The notes under the pieces are model-generated. The model worked only from the letters and a program-made list of their open reading frames with translations, ran no database searches and was not told the DNA's origin. A stretch of 64,000 nt of DNA from Salminus brasiliensis (taxonomy: Eukaryota > Chordata > Actinopteri > Characiformes > Bryconidae): NCBI RefSeq assembly GCF_030463535.1, contig NC_132896.1, forward strand, positions 27,443,209 to 27,507,208, given 5' to 3'. Position 1 is the first letter of the stretch. Every line of letters starts with the position of its first letter. The translations under genes were made by a program, and so were the position numbers. Below, one piece after another: positions 12,141-23,443 of this stretch.

Positions 12141-12579
12141 GAATGTTTCTCTTGGCTGGCTGATATCAGTGGCAGGATGCAGAGAGCAGCTTGTTAAAGG
12201 TTGTGTGTCACCGCTCTGTGATGCTGAAAGATCTGGTTTCCTCTCATGAGGCTCAATTGCCGCCTGTTTGAGTGGCCAGGCTGAGCAACACAGCCAGTAT
12301 CTGCTGATCTGAGATCAGCTTTTCTGTCTTTAATGAACTGTATTATTTACTCAGTTAAAGAACGCCACTGCCTTTTTCAGCCTAACCTGCCTCTTCTGTG
12401 CAATACTGCCAGTTACCACAGACAGTAATCAGAAGGCATGGTGCCAACAGGTTCATGTTTAAATGCTCCAGAGGATCCTATTCTACTGGCAATACGATAC
12501 TTCTCTACAGGGACTAGATAAGTTGTATGTGTGCATTGCTCTCCAGTCAGAGAGCCAAGCAGGTCAGACATTCAGACAG
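11761..12579. other. intergenic with (TG)n microsatellite
   Basis: No gene seen. A pure TG repeat of about 49 bases lies at 12091-12139. Confidence 0.65.
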
Positions 12580-13399
12580 AGGTATCAAGTAATAAAGTAC
12601 AAATACTTAATTACCTTGCTTAAGTAGAAAGTAGAAATCTATACTTTACTGCAGTAATTATTTTTCAGGTGACTTTTTACTTCTATTCTTTACATTTTCA
12701 CCCAATTATCTGAACTTTCTACTCCTTACATTTTAAAAACAGCCTTGTTACCTATTTCATTTCCGTTTGTTTTCATTCAAGCTTGTCATCGATCAAAAAA
12801 CGAAAAAATCCTATCCAGATAAATTGCGCTATCCGGTAAGTGTGACACAGAAGATGTATGTAGGCTAGAATGAAGACGTCCGTGGCAGAGACTCAAGAGA
12901 ACTCAAGTGAAACGTCCTGACTAAGCCCTAAATTTACATTCCAATAAAGTTTATTGATCACACGCATCTGAAGTTTGACTTTTGGCACTATTACAATACT
13001 TATAACCAACTATTCATCATATTTTCCCTCCATGAAACACATGTTAATGCTCAGTAGTGCTCAGAGATACCTCCTTTAATACATCTGACTAAAATGCATT
13101 CATTTTCAATGGGCAGATCTGCAGCTGAAACAGGGAGCCTAGTGAATCCCAAAAATTTTCAACATTAACATTTTTTAACGTAATATAAGATTTTAGTCAT
13201 TATGGCTTTTAGAAATGTGTTTTTGGGGGAGAGGCCTAAGCTTTTGGCATTTGTCTTCCTTCCATTACTTTTACTTTTCTACTTTAAATAGTTTTGAAAG
13301 CAGTACTTTTACACTTTTACTGGAGTAAAACGCTTAAGTTGATACTTTTAAACCCCAGTATCTACACCTGAGTAATGAATGTGAATACTTTTGACACCT
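12580..13399. mobile_element. non-autonomous DNA element with TACTTT-rich ends
   Basis: The left end (AGGTATCAAGTAATAAAGTA, then ACTTAAGTAGAAAG-type repeats) and the reverse complement of the right end (AGGTGTCAAAAGTATTCACA) form imperfect inverted termini. Both are rich in the ACTTTTACTTAAGTA-type words I associate with a common fish repeat. No transposase frame is present. Superfamily not assigned. Confidence 0.55.
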
Positions 13400-14892
13400 T
13401 TGCATTCAGAAGAGTGATTTGAATAGAAAGATGCAGACTTCATTGTTCACTCACCCACTCGCTCACTCGCTCACTCACTCACACTTGACATTGATTTCAA
13501 CGCTGACCTGCAGTGAGCAGGAAATCGTTTTTTTTTTTTTTTTCAGAAAGAAAGACCATATGGGTTTTTCTCTTCCTGCTGCAGGAAACTTGTCCAAGGA
13601 TGCAGAAGGGAGGAAGGGAGGTGGATGGGGTGGAGAGAGAGGTGGGGAGAGTCGTCTCTGTGTATATATGTGTGCGTGGGGGGGTGGGTATGTGTGAGTA
13701 TGTGGTGCCTAAGTCAACAAACATCCCTCAAGATTTAAGGACAATGCAGGTCAGGGCTAATAAGGTCAGCCTTGCTGAAGGATTGGCGCACTGCATTGAC
13801 TGTTGGCTGTAAAGTTTAGACCATCAGCACCTCTTGTTAGGTTCCTATAGTGTTCGCAGAGACCACTGCAGTGGAGACGGCATCACTAAGATGTTTAGGT
13901 TTCGGTCACTCTTGGGTCAGTTTTCCACACAGAGATGTAGTATTGTTTAGGTGCATGCTAATGGCTACAGAATGCTACCTAGGCACATACACACACTAGC
14001 TACTTTTTTAGAGCTCCATCTCTCTAGTGTACACTTGTGTTTCTTATCCTTCAGCACTGTGGTTCTCAAAGTCCTGAGATTCATGATATACAGCCAGGGG
14101 GTCTAAAAAACATCTGACATGTAAGTTTGACCAATACTTAAAGGTTTTGACATGACTTAGGGGTGGTAGTCCAAGTGAATCATCTGCTGTTGCTAAGTGC
14201 TTTAGTAAACTTTAGTATCCTGGGGTATGCCAGAAAGTTCCTATAATTTGATCCTATGATCTTTGGGGGTCCAAGGTAAACTGCTCCAGCCCTTTCTTAG
14301 GGGTGTATGTTTGACCACAGAGCAGCAATTGTGTGATAAACCACTAGCAGTGGTGAACAACCTGGCTATCCCAGCAGTGCAGCAGTGTTTGGTTGGCTGA
14401 TAAGTGCAGTGCTCACTGCATCCGCTAATATCAGGTCAGCATCGTAGCTGTGGTCAGAAACAGCTGACAGATGACCTGTCATGCAATTTTCCACCTCTAA
14501 ATATTAACATAATGCTGTTTAGCAGATATAGATGGTATATGACAATGCACAGTGACCTATTATATAAGCGGAGCAGTCTAAGTCATTAGAGATTCTGCTA
14601 AAAGGCTTACACTAGAAGATCTCATGAGGCTAGTTATATTTCATACTGGTGTTTTAGTGGCAGTTGTGTATAAAGTAGCTACAAATACAACAAAATCTTG
14701 AAACCATTGATCTCCCATAGGTCAAGACTTCAGGAACTGGACTAAAGGTCTTGCATGTACATTCCCTTCCAACATAATTAAAATAAACCGGTAATGCTTT
14801 GGGTGGTACCAACTGCATGACACATCTTCTGTAAGCCTACATTGTGTTTAATTAATATAGCTGAAGGTCTAGCTATCATGATCACAGGAGTT
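13400..14892. other. intergenic, no gene seen
   Basis: Contains a T15 run (about 13529-13543) and G-rich simple sequence (13608-13700). The overlapping frames at 13419-13812 arise from this low-complexity DNA. No exon or RNA gene is supported. Confidence 0.6.
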
Positions 14893-15192
14893 CCAAAGAG
14901 CGCATTTAGCTTTGCTCTCCTCACTTTCTCTAGGTGGGTAGGTTGGCCCTTCTCCTCCCCTACTCCTGATGCAGCTAGCAGGGCATACATTAGCTGGTGT
15001 AATGGAGCTGGAAGTGGGTGTTCTCCTTTAAGCACGTTCAGCTGTCCAGTAGAAGTGGTTGGATGGCTTTGTTTGACTTGGAGGCCTGCTGGCCTTCACT
15101 CTTCCAGCGCTGGTGGCATCATGTAATAGGAGAAGGCCTAGCTTATGGGCAGGAATTGGAAATGAGTAAACTGGGGGAAAAATGAAAGAAAT
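14893..15192 (+). mobile_element. tRNA-derived SINE, family S1 (copy 3, 5'-truncated)
   Basis: Body similarity only: GAGCGCATTTAGCTTTGCTC, GGTGGGTAGGTTGGCC, ATTAGCTGGTGTAATGGAGC and a 3' end AAACTGGGGGAAAAATGAA matching the AAATTGGGGAAAAATTAA tail of the 19411 copy. The tRNA-like head is missing. Confidence 0.6.
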
Positions 15193-16085
15193 AAAAATAT
15201 AAAACAAGTTATTAAAAAGACAGTAACAAGTCTAGACTTCTAAGGGTTCATTCTGTTGTGCTTGGTGGTCTTTATGGCCTTTTGTTAGGGACCCTTTAGC
15301 AGGTACAGTGGATTTTGATCATAGAGATGAAATTTCTGGTGGACTTCAGAGGAGTGGATGTGCCTCTGATGTGTGTGTGATTATAGCTGTGCTACATGTG
15401 TGAGGCTTCCATACTGATTATAGTGGTGAAGCCGAGTGAAAGAAATGAATAGCTTGGAGATAAATAGGAAAAGTGGAACCGTGTGTTTTACTGCGTCTGT
15501 CACCCCCATAGCCTCTTTCTCCCTCTCCCTCCCTCTGTGATGATCGGTCATCCTGTAGTTGACCTGATCTTTATCTAGCCATTAACACACAGGTCAGTGG
15601 TTCAGCCATATCCTTCCCTTGCAAACAACCACACATGCTTGTACCCCCTAGTACCACACACACACTGACCACAGGAACCACTCGCTTCCGTCTACACATC
15701 ACACTTACCTTAGATTGAAGATTGTTGATAATGAAATGCTTATTTAATACATAATCACAGCAGAAAGATCTGAGCGTGTATCTGAGGCCTGTTATGTTAG
15801 CTAGCGCTTTACCCATTACTCAGACGCTCAGCTAGCTAGCATCAGAATCTCAAAGGCTAGATTTGATCAGATAAACTTTTTTTAGTCCTGCTGAAACCAA
15901 TTAGCTAAACCAGTAGCGGTTTAATAATAACCCTAATAAAGTTTTCTCTACCTGTGACTATTTATAGCTAAATAAATACATTTATCAATAAATCAATCAG
16001 TTAATTAATGAATTAAAAAATAAATATAGATACATAATATATTTTACTGTAAATATATACATTTATATGTACATATATGTGTGTG

Positions 16086-16149
<64 letters not shown>

Positions 16150-16279
16150 AATTACTAATTACTAATTATTGAACACAGTGTGGGTCTATTAAATTAATTT
16201 AACAATACTTAGAATCTTTATTATATGATTTCGTTTACCATTATGTACATGTAATATGTAATATGATACCCTAAGCACA
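15193..16279. other. intergenic with (AT)n(AG)n compound microsatellite
   Basis: No gene seen. A compound repeat of about 31 bases AT (16090-16120) followed by 28 bases AG (16121-16148) lies near the right end. The preceding 200 bp are very AT-rich. Confidence 0.65.
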
Positions 16280-16445
16280 TACACTATATATCCAAATGTT
16301 TGTGGACACCGTTTCTATGAATGCATTCAGCTATTGCACGTTGCACCCATTGCTGACACATATGTACAAAAGCACACACGCTTGTTTACTCCCTGTTGAG
16401 AAGCATTGCCAGTGGTTCTCTGGAATGATGAATGGTCCTCCAGAC
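16280..16445 (+). mobile_element. MITE family A, left-end fragment
   Basis: Intact left terminal repeat (ACACTATATATCCAAATGTT TGTGGACACC), then sequence shared with the full copies at 36710 and 61163 up to CTCTGGAATGATGAATGG. The right half is missing. Confidence 0.75.
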
Positions 16446-18666
16446 ATTTCTCTTCCTTTAATGGTTGCTTAGTACTCTGTGCAGAGGAACATAAGGGCAC
16501 ATCCAAATGAGGTGAAGATAGCTCTACTCATGTTTTCACCATGACGTTAGACACACACAGAAATGTGTCTGAATGAAGATGTATGAGGACGTATTTAAGT
16601 GGTCTTGCTGTTGTCCTCACTGCTGGGGTCCTGATTGGACAATAGCACTGTGTTGAGTGCTTGTGTGGGGATCTTTCTTCACCCAGGGAGGGGAGAGAAA
16701 TGTCAAACCCACAGAGTTGGAGATTTTTGGTGACCATTACTCTACTGCCAAATCCAAGCAATTAGCGTTATGCAAACTGCTTGCCTGAATCCTCACACTG
16801 TTGCCTTATGTCAAGCTCAAATAGCCTTGCGGATGTGGCTTCTGTATCCCAAACTTTTCATAGAATCATCTTCAAGTATTGTAGTGGTACTTATTTTATT
16901 GAACTATTTCAATTTCAATCTTTGGTTTGAAAATGGAGGAGTAACAATTTTGACCCAATTAAAAATTAGTATTCTAGTAATCTAGTATTCTAGTAATCAA
17001 TATTCTTTTCTACTTCTGTTGAGGTAGATATGACTAAGCGATCTCTCATTGATTTGACTGTTGGTTAGATTGCAGTTATATCAATGCTGCTATAAAGTCC
17101 TCCTCAGAAGTTCCAACTTAAAGGCCTGGGAGTCGTAAATGCAGTGTAATGTCTTTCAGTGGTTTTGGTTGGGAACTAAGTGGCTGCCCTGAACATGTTT
17201 TTTTATGTTGGTTTGTTTACTTGTGTTTTCATGTCATCAAAGAAATTATATTTAAAGTATACCAATCCTTAAAAATACACTAAAGTATACAATCTAAAAT
17301 TACAATACAGTTATTAGTGTCTACCATGACTGTTTATGAAATACGGTCCTAAAGTTGGAAAAATCAGTGTGGAGTCGTGGAGTAAATACAACAGTGTGGA
17401 GTCGCTCATTTTAGACATATGATCTTTCTGACATGATCTGAAGGCAGCATAATAAACAACACAAATGACAGTGGGCTCAACTAATCACATTAAAATTTAT
17501 AATGGGTGGGACCAAGTATCAGTCAGTTAGAAATGGAAGCAGGACTGTAGCAGGACTATAGAGTCACTGTAAAACTGCTACATACAAGGTAAAATATGTG
17601 TGGGTATATGTATTTTCTATTAGAAGTCTCAGGTAAAACAAATGGAAGGTCTTTAACAAGCTTTAGATGTCCATGTTTAACACTCCAAGGCTTGAGACTT
17701 TTGCCCCTTTGGCGGACCGGCAGCCTTTGTAAGTGGTAAATCTAGAATGGCTTTATCTCTGCTGATTGGACACTCAAAACCCTCAACATACACCTTTATT
17801 AAAGACCATATAACCCTCACCCTCCTTAACACTTCTAAGAGACATTTCCAGTGCTTTTCCAGTGTTTCTGTTTGCCTAGGGGGTGGCAGATCATTAGTTA
17901 TATGTCAGCTAGCCTAACTTGTGAAAACCTGGCTGGGACATATGTAGCTTTTTTTATTATTTCCGTCCAAAATTATAGCAAACTATTATTGCTTTTCAAA
18001 AAAAAATACCTCAGCCAGGATATACCATCTTTAAATGTCAACTAGCTAACCTAGCCTCATCAATTAACCCTCAATAATGCCTCACTAATGATAGAAGTGA
18101 CTATTAGGGACAGCTTGGACCCGGAAACGGCGTTAACGTCATATATGGCGTCAGGCCTAACAAGGAAATGAGCAATCCCATTGGGCTTTTAGCAGAAATG
18201 GGCAGTTACTGTAGAGGAGCTTTTACGTTTTCTTGACAGAGTTTTGACATTCAGGGCCTGAACTGAAAGGTCTAATTACCTAATACTCACCACAGTTTCC
18301 CCACTGCAACCTATCATCTGTGAATATGGAGGAAAGACCATGCCTTAACTAAAACTGTGGGGTCAGCCTTCTTGAAACCTTCATTTTGTACAGAACACTT
18401 AAATCATTTATACATATCATTTTTATAGATAAGAGGACGACTGTTGAGTTGCTACACTGACTGCGACTCGTCCACTTTCCCCTCTCTCTTTGTTCTCTGG
18501 GCTTTCTGTCTGTTTTCCTTCGGGCTGTGGGTGAAACAGGACTTGTTCATTACAGCGTGTCATCACACCATCCCAGATCAAGGCTCTGCAGCTATAAATC
18601 TGAACCAGGGTAGGAGAGAAAATGAGTGCGTTCATCCTGAGGAAAAGGACAGGGTGTGTGTGGTGT

Positions 18667-18710
<44 letters not shown>

Positions 18711-19016
18711 GTGTTGCCTATCCTGCGCAGCTGCGAAAGTGTAAATCCTGTCTTACTCATTACCGGCAGAAAGATATGAGTTAGAAAGAGGAACTCCACC
18801 TTTGAATGATACACTCACACCCACCCACCCACACCCACACACACACACACACACACACACAGGTAATTATTCAACTACAGGCTGAACGTATAGGAAATGA
18901 ATCACTTATAGTGGTTGCAGTAGAAATGTCCAGGAGGATTAACTTTTTAGCCCTCCAGTAATACAGATCAGTATGAGTGTATTACTGATTGGTTTAATCA
19001 GAGTAATAATATAAGG
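16446..19016. other. intergenic with GT and AC microsatellites
   Basis: 2.6 kb with no supportable exon. It holds a GT repeat at 18670-18714 and an AC repeat at 18832-18861. The 111-residue frame 18444-18779 runs through the GT repeat and has no recognisable domain. Confidence 0.6.
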
Positions 19017-19207
19017 TAACCGTTAGGTCCATAAGTATTTGGACAGTGGCACATTTTTGCATTTTTCGCCTCTGTACACCACCACAGTTGGTTTAAAATG
19101 AAGCAATCTGGGTGTAATTGAAGACTTCCAGCTGTAATTTAGGGGCTTTAGCAAAAATATTTCAGTAACTGTTCACAGGCTCAAAAGTAATTGGACACAT
19201 TAACAAT
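19017..19207 (+). mobile_element. Tc1/mariner-type element fragment (terminal region)
   Basis: Matches from memory the end of a widespread fish element beginning GTTAGGTCCATAAGTATTTG GACAGTG, with CTCTGTACACCACCACA and CTCAAAAGTAATTGGACA downstream. It is followed by an AAC/TAA simple repeat (19213-19252). No transposase is present. Confidence 0.6.
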
Positions 19208-19410
19208 AATATTAACAACAACAACAATAATAATAATAATAATAATAATAATGCCAAATCACATTAATCACACACACAAGTAAATTCCTCTACACACTAA
19301 GCAACGTCAGTGAGTTAACTGAAGTGTGTACCACCTATAGGGCCCTTTAGGAGTTAACTTCAGGACATTGGTTTAAGAACCCTGGTCATGTTCCCTATCA
19401 CCCTCACTAG

Positions 19411-19735
19411 TGGTCTAAGGCGCTGCCACTATGACCTGAGGAACGCTGGCTCGAAACCTGGGTAATGCTGCCTCCCATCAGCAGCTGGAGCCAGAGAGAG
19501 CACAATTGGCCTTGCTCTCTTTGGGTGGACAGATGGCTCTCTCTCTCCCCACATCACTCCAGTGTGATGCCGTCTGCTGGCCGATGCATTAGAGCTGGGT
19601 TCCCGGCACATTCCTCTGAGCACGTTGGTCGACCGGTGATGTTGCCCGAGCAGCAGTTTAGAAAGAGACACTGACGCATGTGTTAGTCCGTGATGGGGGG
19701 AGCTAACTTAATCTTAAATTGGGGAAAAATTAAGT
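19411..19735 (+). mobile_element. tRNA-derived SINE, family S1 (copy 4, near full length)
   Basis: The most complete S1 copy. It has a head with GGCGCTGCCACTATGACC, a degraded B box (GGCTCGAAACC), the body (CATCAGCAGCTGGAGCC, GAGCACAATTGGCCTTGCTC, CATCACTCCAGTGTGATGC, CCTCTGAGCACGTTGG) and the 3' end AAATTGGGGAAAAATTAA. Confidence 0.75.
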
Positions 19736-20908
19736 ATGATTTTTGGTTCTACAGTGGGACAGTGATGCAAACTTCCTTCAAATCCACTATGAAATACTTC
19801 AAGGAATGCAGACTGAAGCCTTTGGACTGAAATGTCATTGGAAATCTGTGGGTAGATTTTAAACATGCATGCAAATAAGTCCAGGAGTATTGCAGTACTA
19901 AGAGTTTTGCGTGGAAGAGTGGGTGAAAACTCCTGAAGCAAGAACAGACAGACCCCAAAGAGGATGTTCCTAAGAACTGACTTAGTTGATTTTCGTACTA
20001 AATCATTTACTGCAAAGACTGAGTTTTATTCATTTCACAAATAGTAGCAAAATATGGGTGTCTACACTTTTTCACACCGTTGTATGCAGCGTGGATGGAT
20101 TTTTGTGTCTTTCCATGTTGCCAGTTGTTCCACGCTTCAGGGCTCATGACAGCGCTGCTTGTTTATCAGATGTGCATAGTTTGGGCCAGTATCTGCTGGG
20201 AGATAAGCATTGGGGAGTTTGTGAAGAATGCCATGTGTGATTTTGCCTGTGGCTTCTTGCTGTCTGAGATGAGACAGATCTGTGGGCTGTGAGTGAAAGC
20301 GCTGTTTACACACGTCTCCATATCCTCCTCCTCTGACAACAACACCCATAAACAGCCTGTGTTCCAAAATTGCAAGATTCACCTGTAAGTCACACTTTTC
20401 TTTTTTCAGAGTTGCAGCCCATTGTTTAAGCGACACAATGTTTGGATAGTCTAACCGAGCGGCTGGAGAAACAGAGGATGGAAGTGGTTGTAGGGGAAGA
20501 GGAGGAGGGGTTAATGGGGCGAAGGAGGTGGGGGCGTTGGGGAGGTGTTGGTGTGTGTGGGTTTTTAGGGAGGCAGATGAAACGCTACCCACAAACTTTC
20601 TGTCTGGACTGCAGTGCAGTTTAGGCGCGCATATGTAGTTTTAATGGCGACCTCAGAAATGTGGCAAGCAGACCCTGGAGACTGTCAAAAGTTTGGAGAC
20701 ACCTTTGTTTCTTTTGAACATTTGATTTTTCACAAAAGTCTTTCAATTAAGTAAGAACAACAGCTGCAAATGGTTTATTAACATTAAACAGATGCTCGCT
20801 AAAGCTTTAGGTTGGTGTTTTCAACACTCAGTGCTTTATGTTCATTGAACAGGGTTCATTGGTATAAACAGGGTTTGGGAGTAATGGAATATAAGGATAT
20901 GCAGTATG
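19736..20908. other. intergenic, no gene seen
   Basis: No supportable gene. The 151-residue minus-strand frame at 20137-20592 is rich in Pro/His low complexity and has no recognisable domain. A fragment near 20685-20720 (AAAGTTTGGAGACACC) resembles a Tc1-type terminal repeat. Confidence 0.55.
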
Positions 20909-21634
20909 TATTTATCTCAGTGTTACTGAGCTCTGCTAAAGCCTGAGTAGACTGATAAATCACTGTGCTGATCAGTTATTTATCTTAATGTTACTGAGCT
21001 CTACTAAAGCCTGAGTAGACTGATAAATCACTGTGCTGATCAGTTATTTATCTCAGTGTTACTGAGCTCTACTAAAGCCTGAGTAGACTGATAAATCACT
21101 GTGCTGATCAGTTATTTATCTCAGTGTTACTGAGCTCTACTAAAGCCTGAGTAGACTGATAAATCACTGTGCTGATCAGTTATTTATCTCAGTGTTACTG
21201 AGCTCTACTAAAGCCTGAGTAGACTGATAAATCACTGTGCTGATCAGTTATTTATCTTAATGTTACTGAGCTCTACTAAAGTCTGAGTAGACTGATAAAT
21301 CACTGTGCTGATCAGTTATTTATCTCAGTGTTACTGAGCTCTACTAAAGTCTGAGTAGACTGATAAATCACTGTGCTGATCAGTTATTTATCTTAATGTT
21401 ACTGAGCTCTACTAAAGTCTGAGTAGACTGATAAATCACTGTGCTGATCAGTTATTTATCTTAATGTTACTGAGCTCTACTAAAGTCTGAGTAGACTGAT
21501 AAATCACTGTGCTGATCAGTTATTTATCGCAGTGTTACTGAGCTCTACTAAAGCCTGAGTAGACTGATAAATCACTGTACTGATCAGTTATTTATCTCAG
21601 TGTTGCTGAGCTCTGCTAAAGCATGAGTAGACAA
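20909..21634. repeat. 68-bp tandem repeat array, about 10.5 copies
   Basis: Units start at 20921, 20989, 21057 and every 68 bp to 21601, with only a few substitutions (CTCAG/TTAAT, GCCTG/GTCTG). Each unit contains an imperfect palindrome: ACTGATAAAT ... CTGATCAG ... ATTTATCTCAGT. Outer units are slightly more divergent than inner ones. Confidence 0.95.
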
Positions 21635-21929
21635 AAACAGAGTTGTATGATAGACATTTTATGTATTTATTCAACCCCCAGTGTGAAAAAATGACTGCCC
21701 CGTTCGGTTCAGTAGCTGTGAATGCTTTCATTCGCTGTAGCAGCGAATACGGAACAATTTCTATAGTTGATAGTGTCTCACAACGCATTACTTAGTGTCT
21801 CATAATGAGATTTTTTTTGGCCCACTCCATCTTGTTGCAGAACAGCTTCAGACCTAATTCAGGAATTCAGACAGGGGATAGGCACTTTTTTTTACAGCAT
21901 TGTATATTGTGGGTCTCATCATTACTTCT
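21635..21929. other. spacer between tandem array and repeat fragment
   Basis: Unique-looking sequence without a gene. The minus-strand frame 21597-21788 overlaps the array end and is not supported. Confidence 0.5.
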
Positions 21930-22110
21930 AGAATTCCAGTCCTGGAGCACCAGCGTCCTGCACAGGTAGGTGTTTTCCCTACTCAGGCACACCAGATTCA
22001 ACTCTTAATCACCAGGCTTAACAGATCTGTTTAAGCAGGGAAATCCCCACACTTTGCTGAACACCAGGCTCTAGGGCCTAAACTGAGGAACCCTGATCAT
22101 CTACATGCAT
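21930..22110 (+). mobile_element. short DNA-transposon-like interspersed repeat
   Basis: Sequence AATTCCAGTCCTGGAGCACC ... TCCTGCACAGGTAG ... AGGCACACCAGATTCAACTC ... GGAACCCTGATC resembles a common short interspersed repeat of fish genomes, recognised from memory. No coding capacity. Confidence 0.5.
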
Positions 22111-22280
22111 AATTAAAAAGATCAATAATGAGCCAACTGTAAGCAATACGAACTTGTGTAGAGAGACATGAATGAATAAATGAATGAATGAATGTCAGAT
22201 AATTATGTCATTATCCATTTACATATTTCATTGTATATTTCTACTTGTTTGATTTGTCATGCTTCTATTTCAAATTTAAA

Positions 22281-22420
22281 GAGCCTTTAAAAAGCCTATG
22301 GACCACTGGCGAGCCAAAGGGGTTATTACAAACTTCTATTACCAGAGAACAGCCCCACCAGTTTGTACAGAAGTCCCTGTAGTTACTGGTTAATACACCT
22401 TAGTATGTACTAAGCCATGG
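22281..22420 (+). repeat. interspersed repeat family R (copy 1)
   Basis: Shares AAAGCCTATGGACCACTGGC and then GTTATTACAAACTTCT, ACAGCCCCACCAGTTTGTAC and CTGTAGTTACTG with 62078-62240. Partial copies lie at about 44817 and 63230. About 140 bp, non-coding, class unknown. Confidence 0.7.
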
Positions 22421-23443
22421 AGTGCTTATAAATAGGTTGTTAATGTTCAATTATAAAAATAAATTGCACATATTGTTTTCATCACCATTATTAAATGTGG
22501 TTCCACTGTTTTACTGGTGCTGTTTCGTCTGTTTCAACTTGTTTGCAGAGCTAGTTGCAAAATGTATCATGTATAGCAAAAAATGTATAAGGTACTGTGA
22601 TATAGTGGCAGGCTTAGGCTGTTCTCAGGTGGAGAGGGAACACAATAGTACAATGAGAGAGAGTCATAGCTTGGCCTACTTGGCTCAGTTTGCTGCAATG
22701 TCCACCATGGAAATTCAGTTTGCTTGCTTTTTTGGGTCAGGGCTTCCAAGAGTTGGAATGAGTTGGAATGGTTCCAGTTATTTTTAGTCCCTTGCAAGGT
22801 CTTCAGGGCTTGCTTTCACCATCTAAGTGGAGGAAAGACCCCCAGGAGTCATGATATTGTATCATGTGAAATCGAATACTCTGCTCCTCGTGGTGGGGTT
22901 GTGTGCTCTGTTTGGCAGCTCAGCTCAACTCGACTCGACTTGCCAACTGTCACAGAGTCCTCTGGCTGCCTTCCCAACACACTTCTGTGGACGTTATGGA
23001 ACTGAAGTGAAACTTCCTTCCTACTAAATCTTTTCAGTGATGTTTTTTTTTATATCATCTTGTGGAAAACCTTCTGGTATTCTGAGACCTCAGTGTTTTT
23101 TGTTGTTGGTCTGCTTGAGATCACCTCAGGCCTGTTAATTGTCAAGTGTCTTTTCTTTAGAACTCCTGCCAAACACTAAGAGCTTTTTCAAGGAGCTGTG
23201 GGCTAACGCTACGTCTGGGAGACAGCACTTTGATTGGTGCTGAACCTCAGGGCAATGATTCTAAATCTTCTTAACCCTTAAGGCCACGACTTTCTGACCC
23301 AGCATTCCCCACGAAACACCTAAAAAACCTCCATCAAACACCAACATTCTAATACAGGCAGTGGGCTTCATACTGTTCTACTGAATATAAAAACTGACAC
23401 GCTAAAGTAACAGTGTGAGTCAGAGGAGAACATTCTAGAAAAA
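22421..23443. other. intergenic, no gene seen
   Basis: Two overlapping frames (22422-22787, 22724-23005) have no recognisable domain, and both are below the size at which chance can be excluded. No splice-consistent exon found. Confidence 0.55.

Noticed and set aside
20137-20592. 151-residue minus-strand open frame
   Set aside because: Pro/His low complexity, no recognisable domain, no splice-consistent neighbours.
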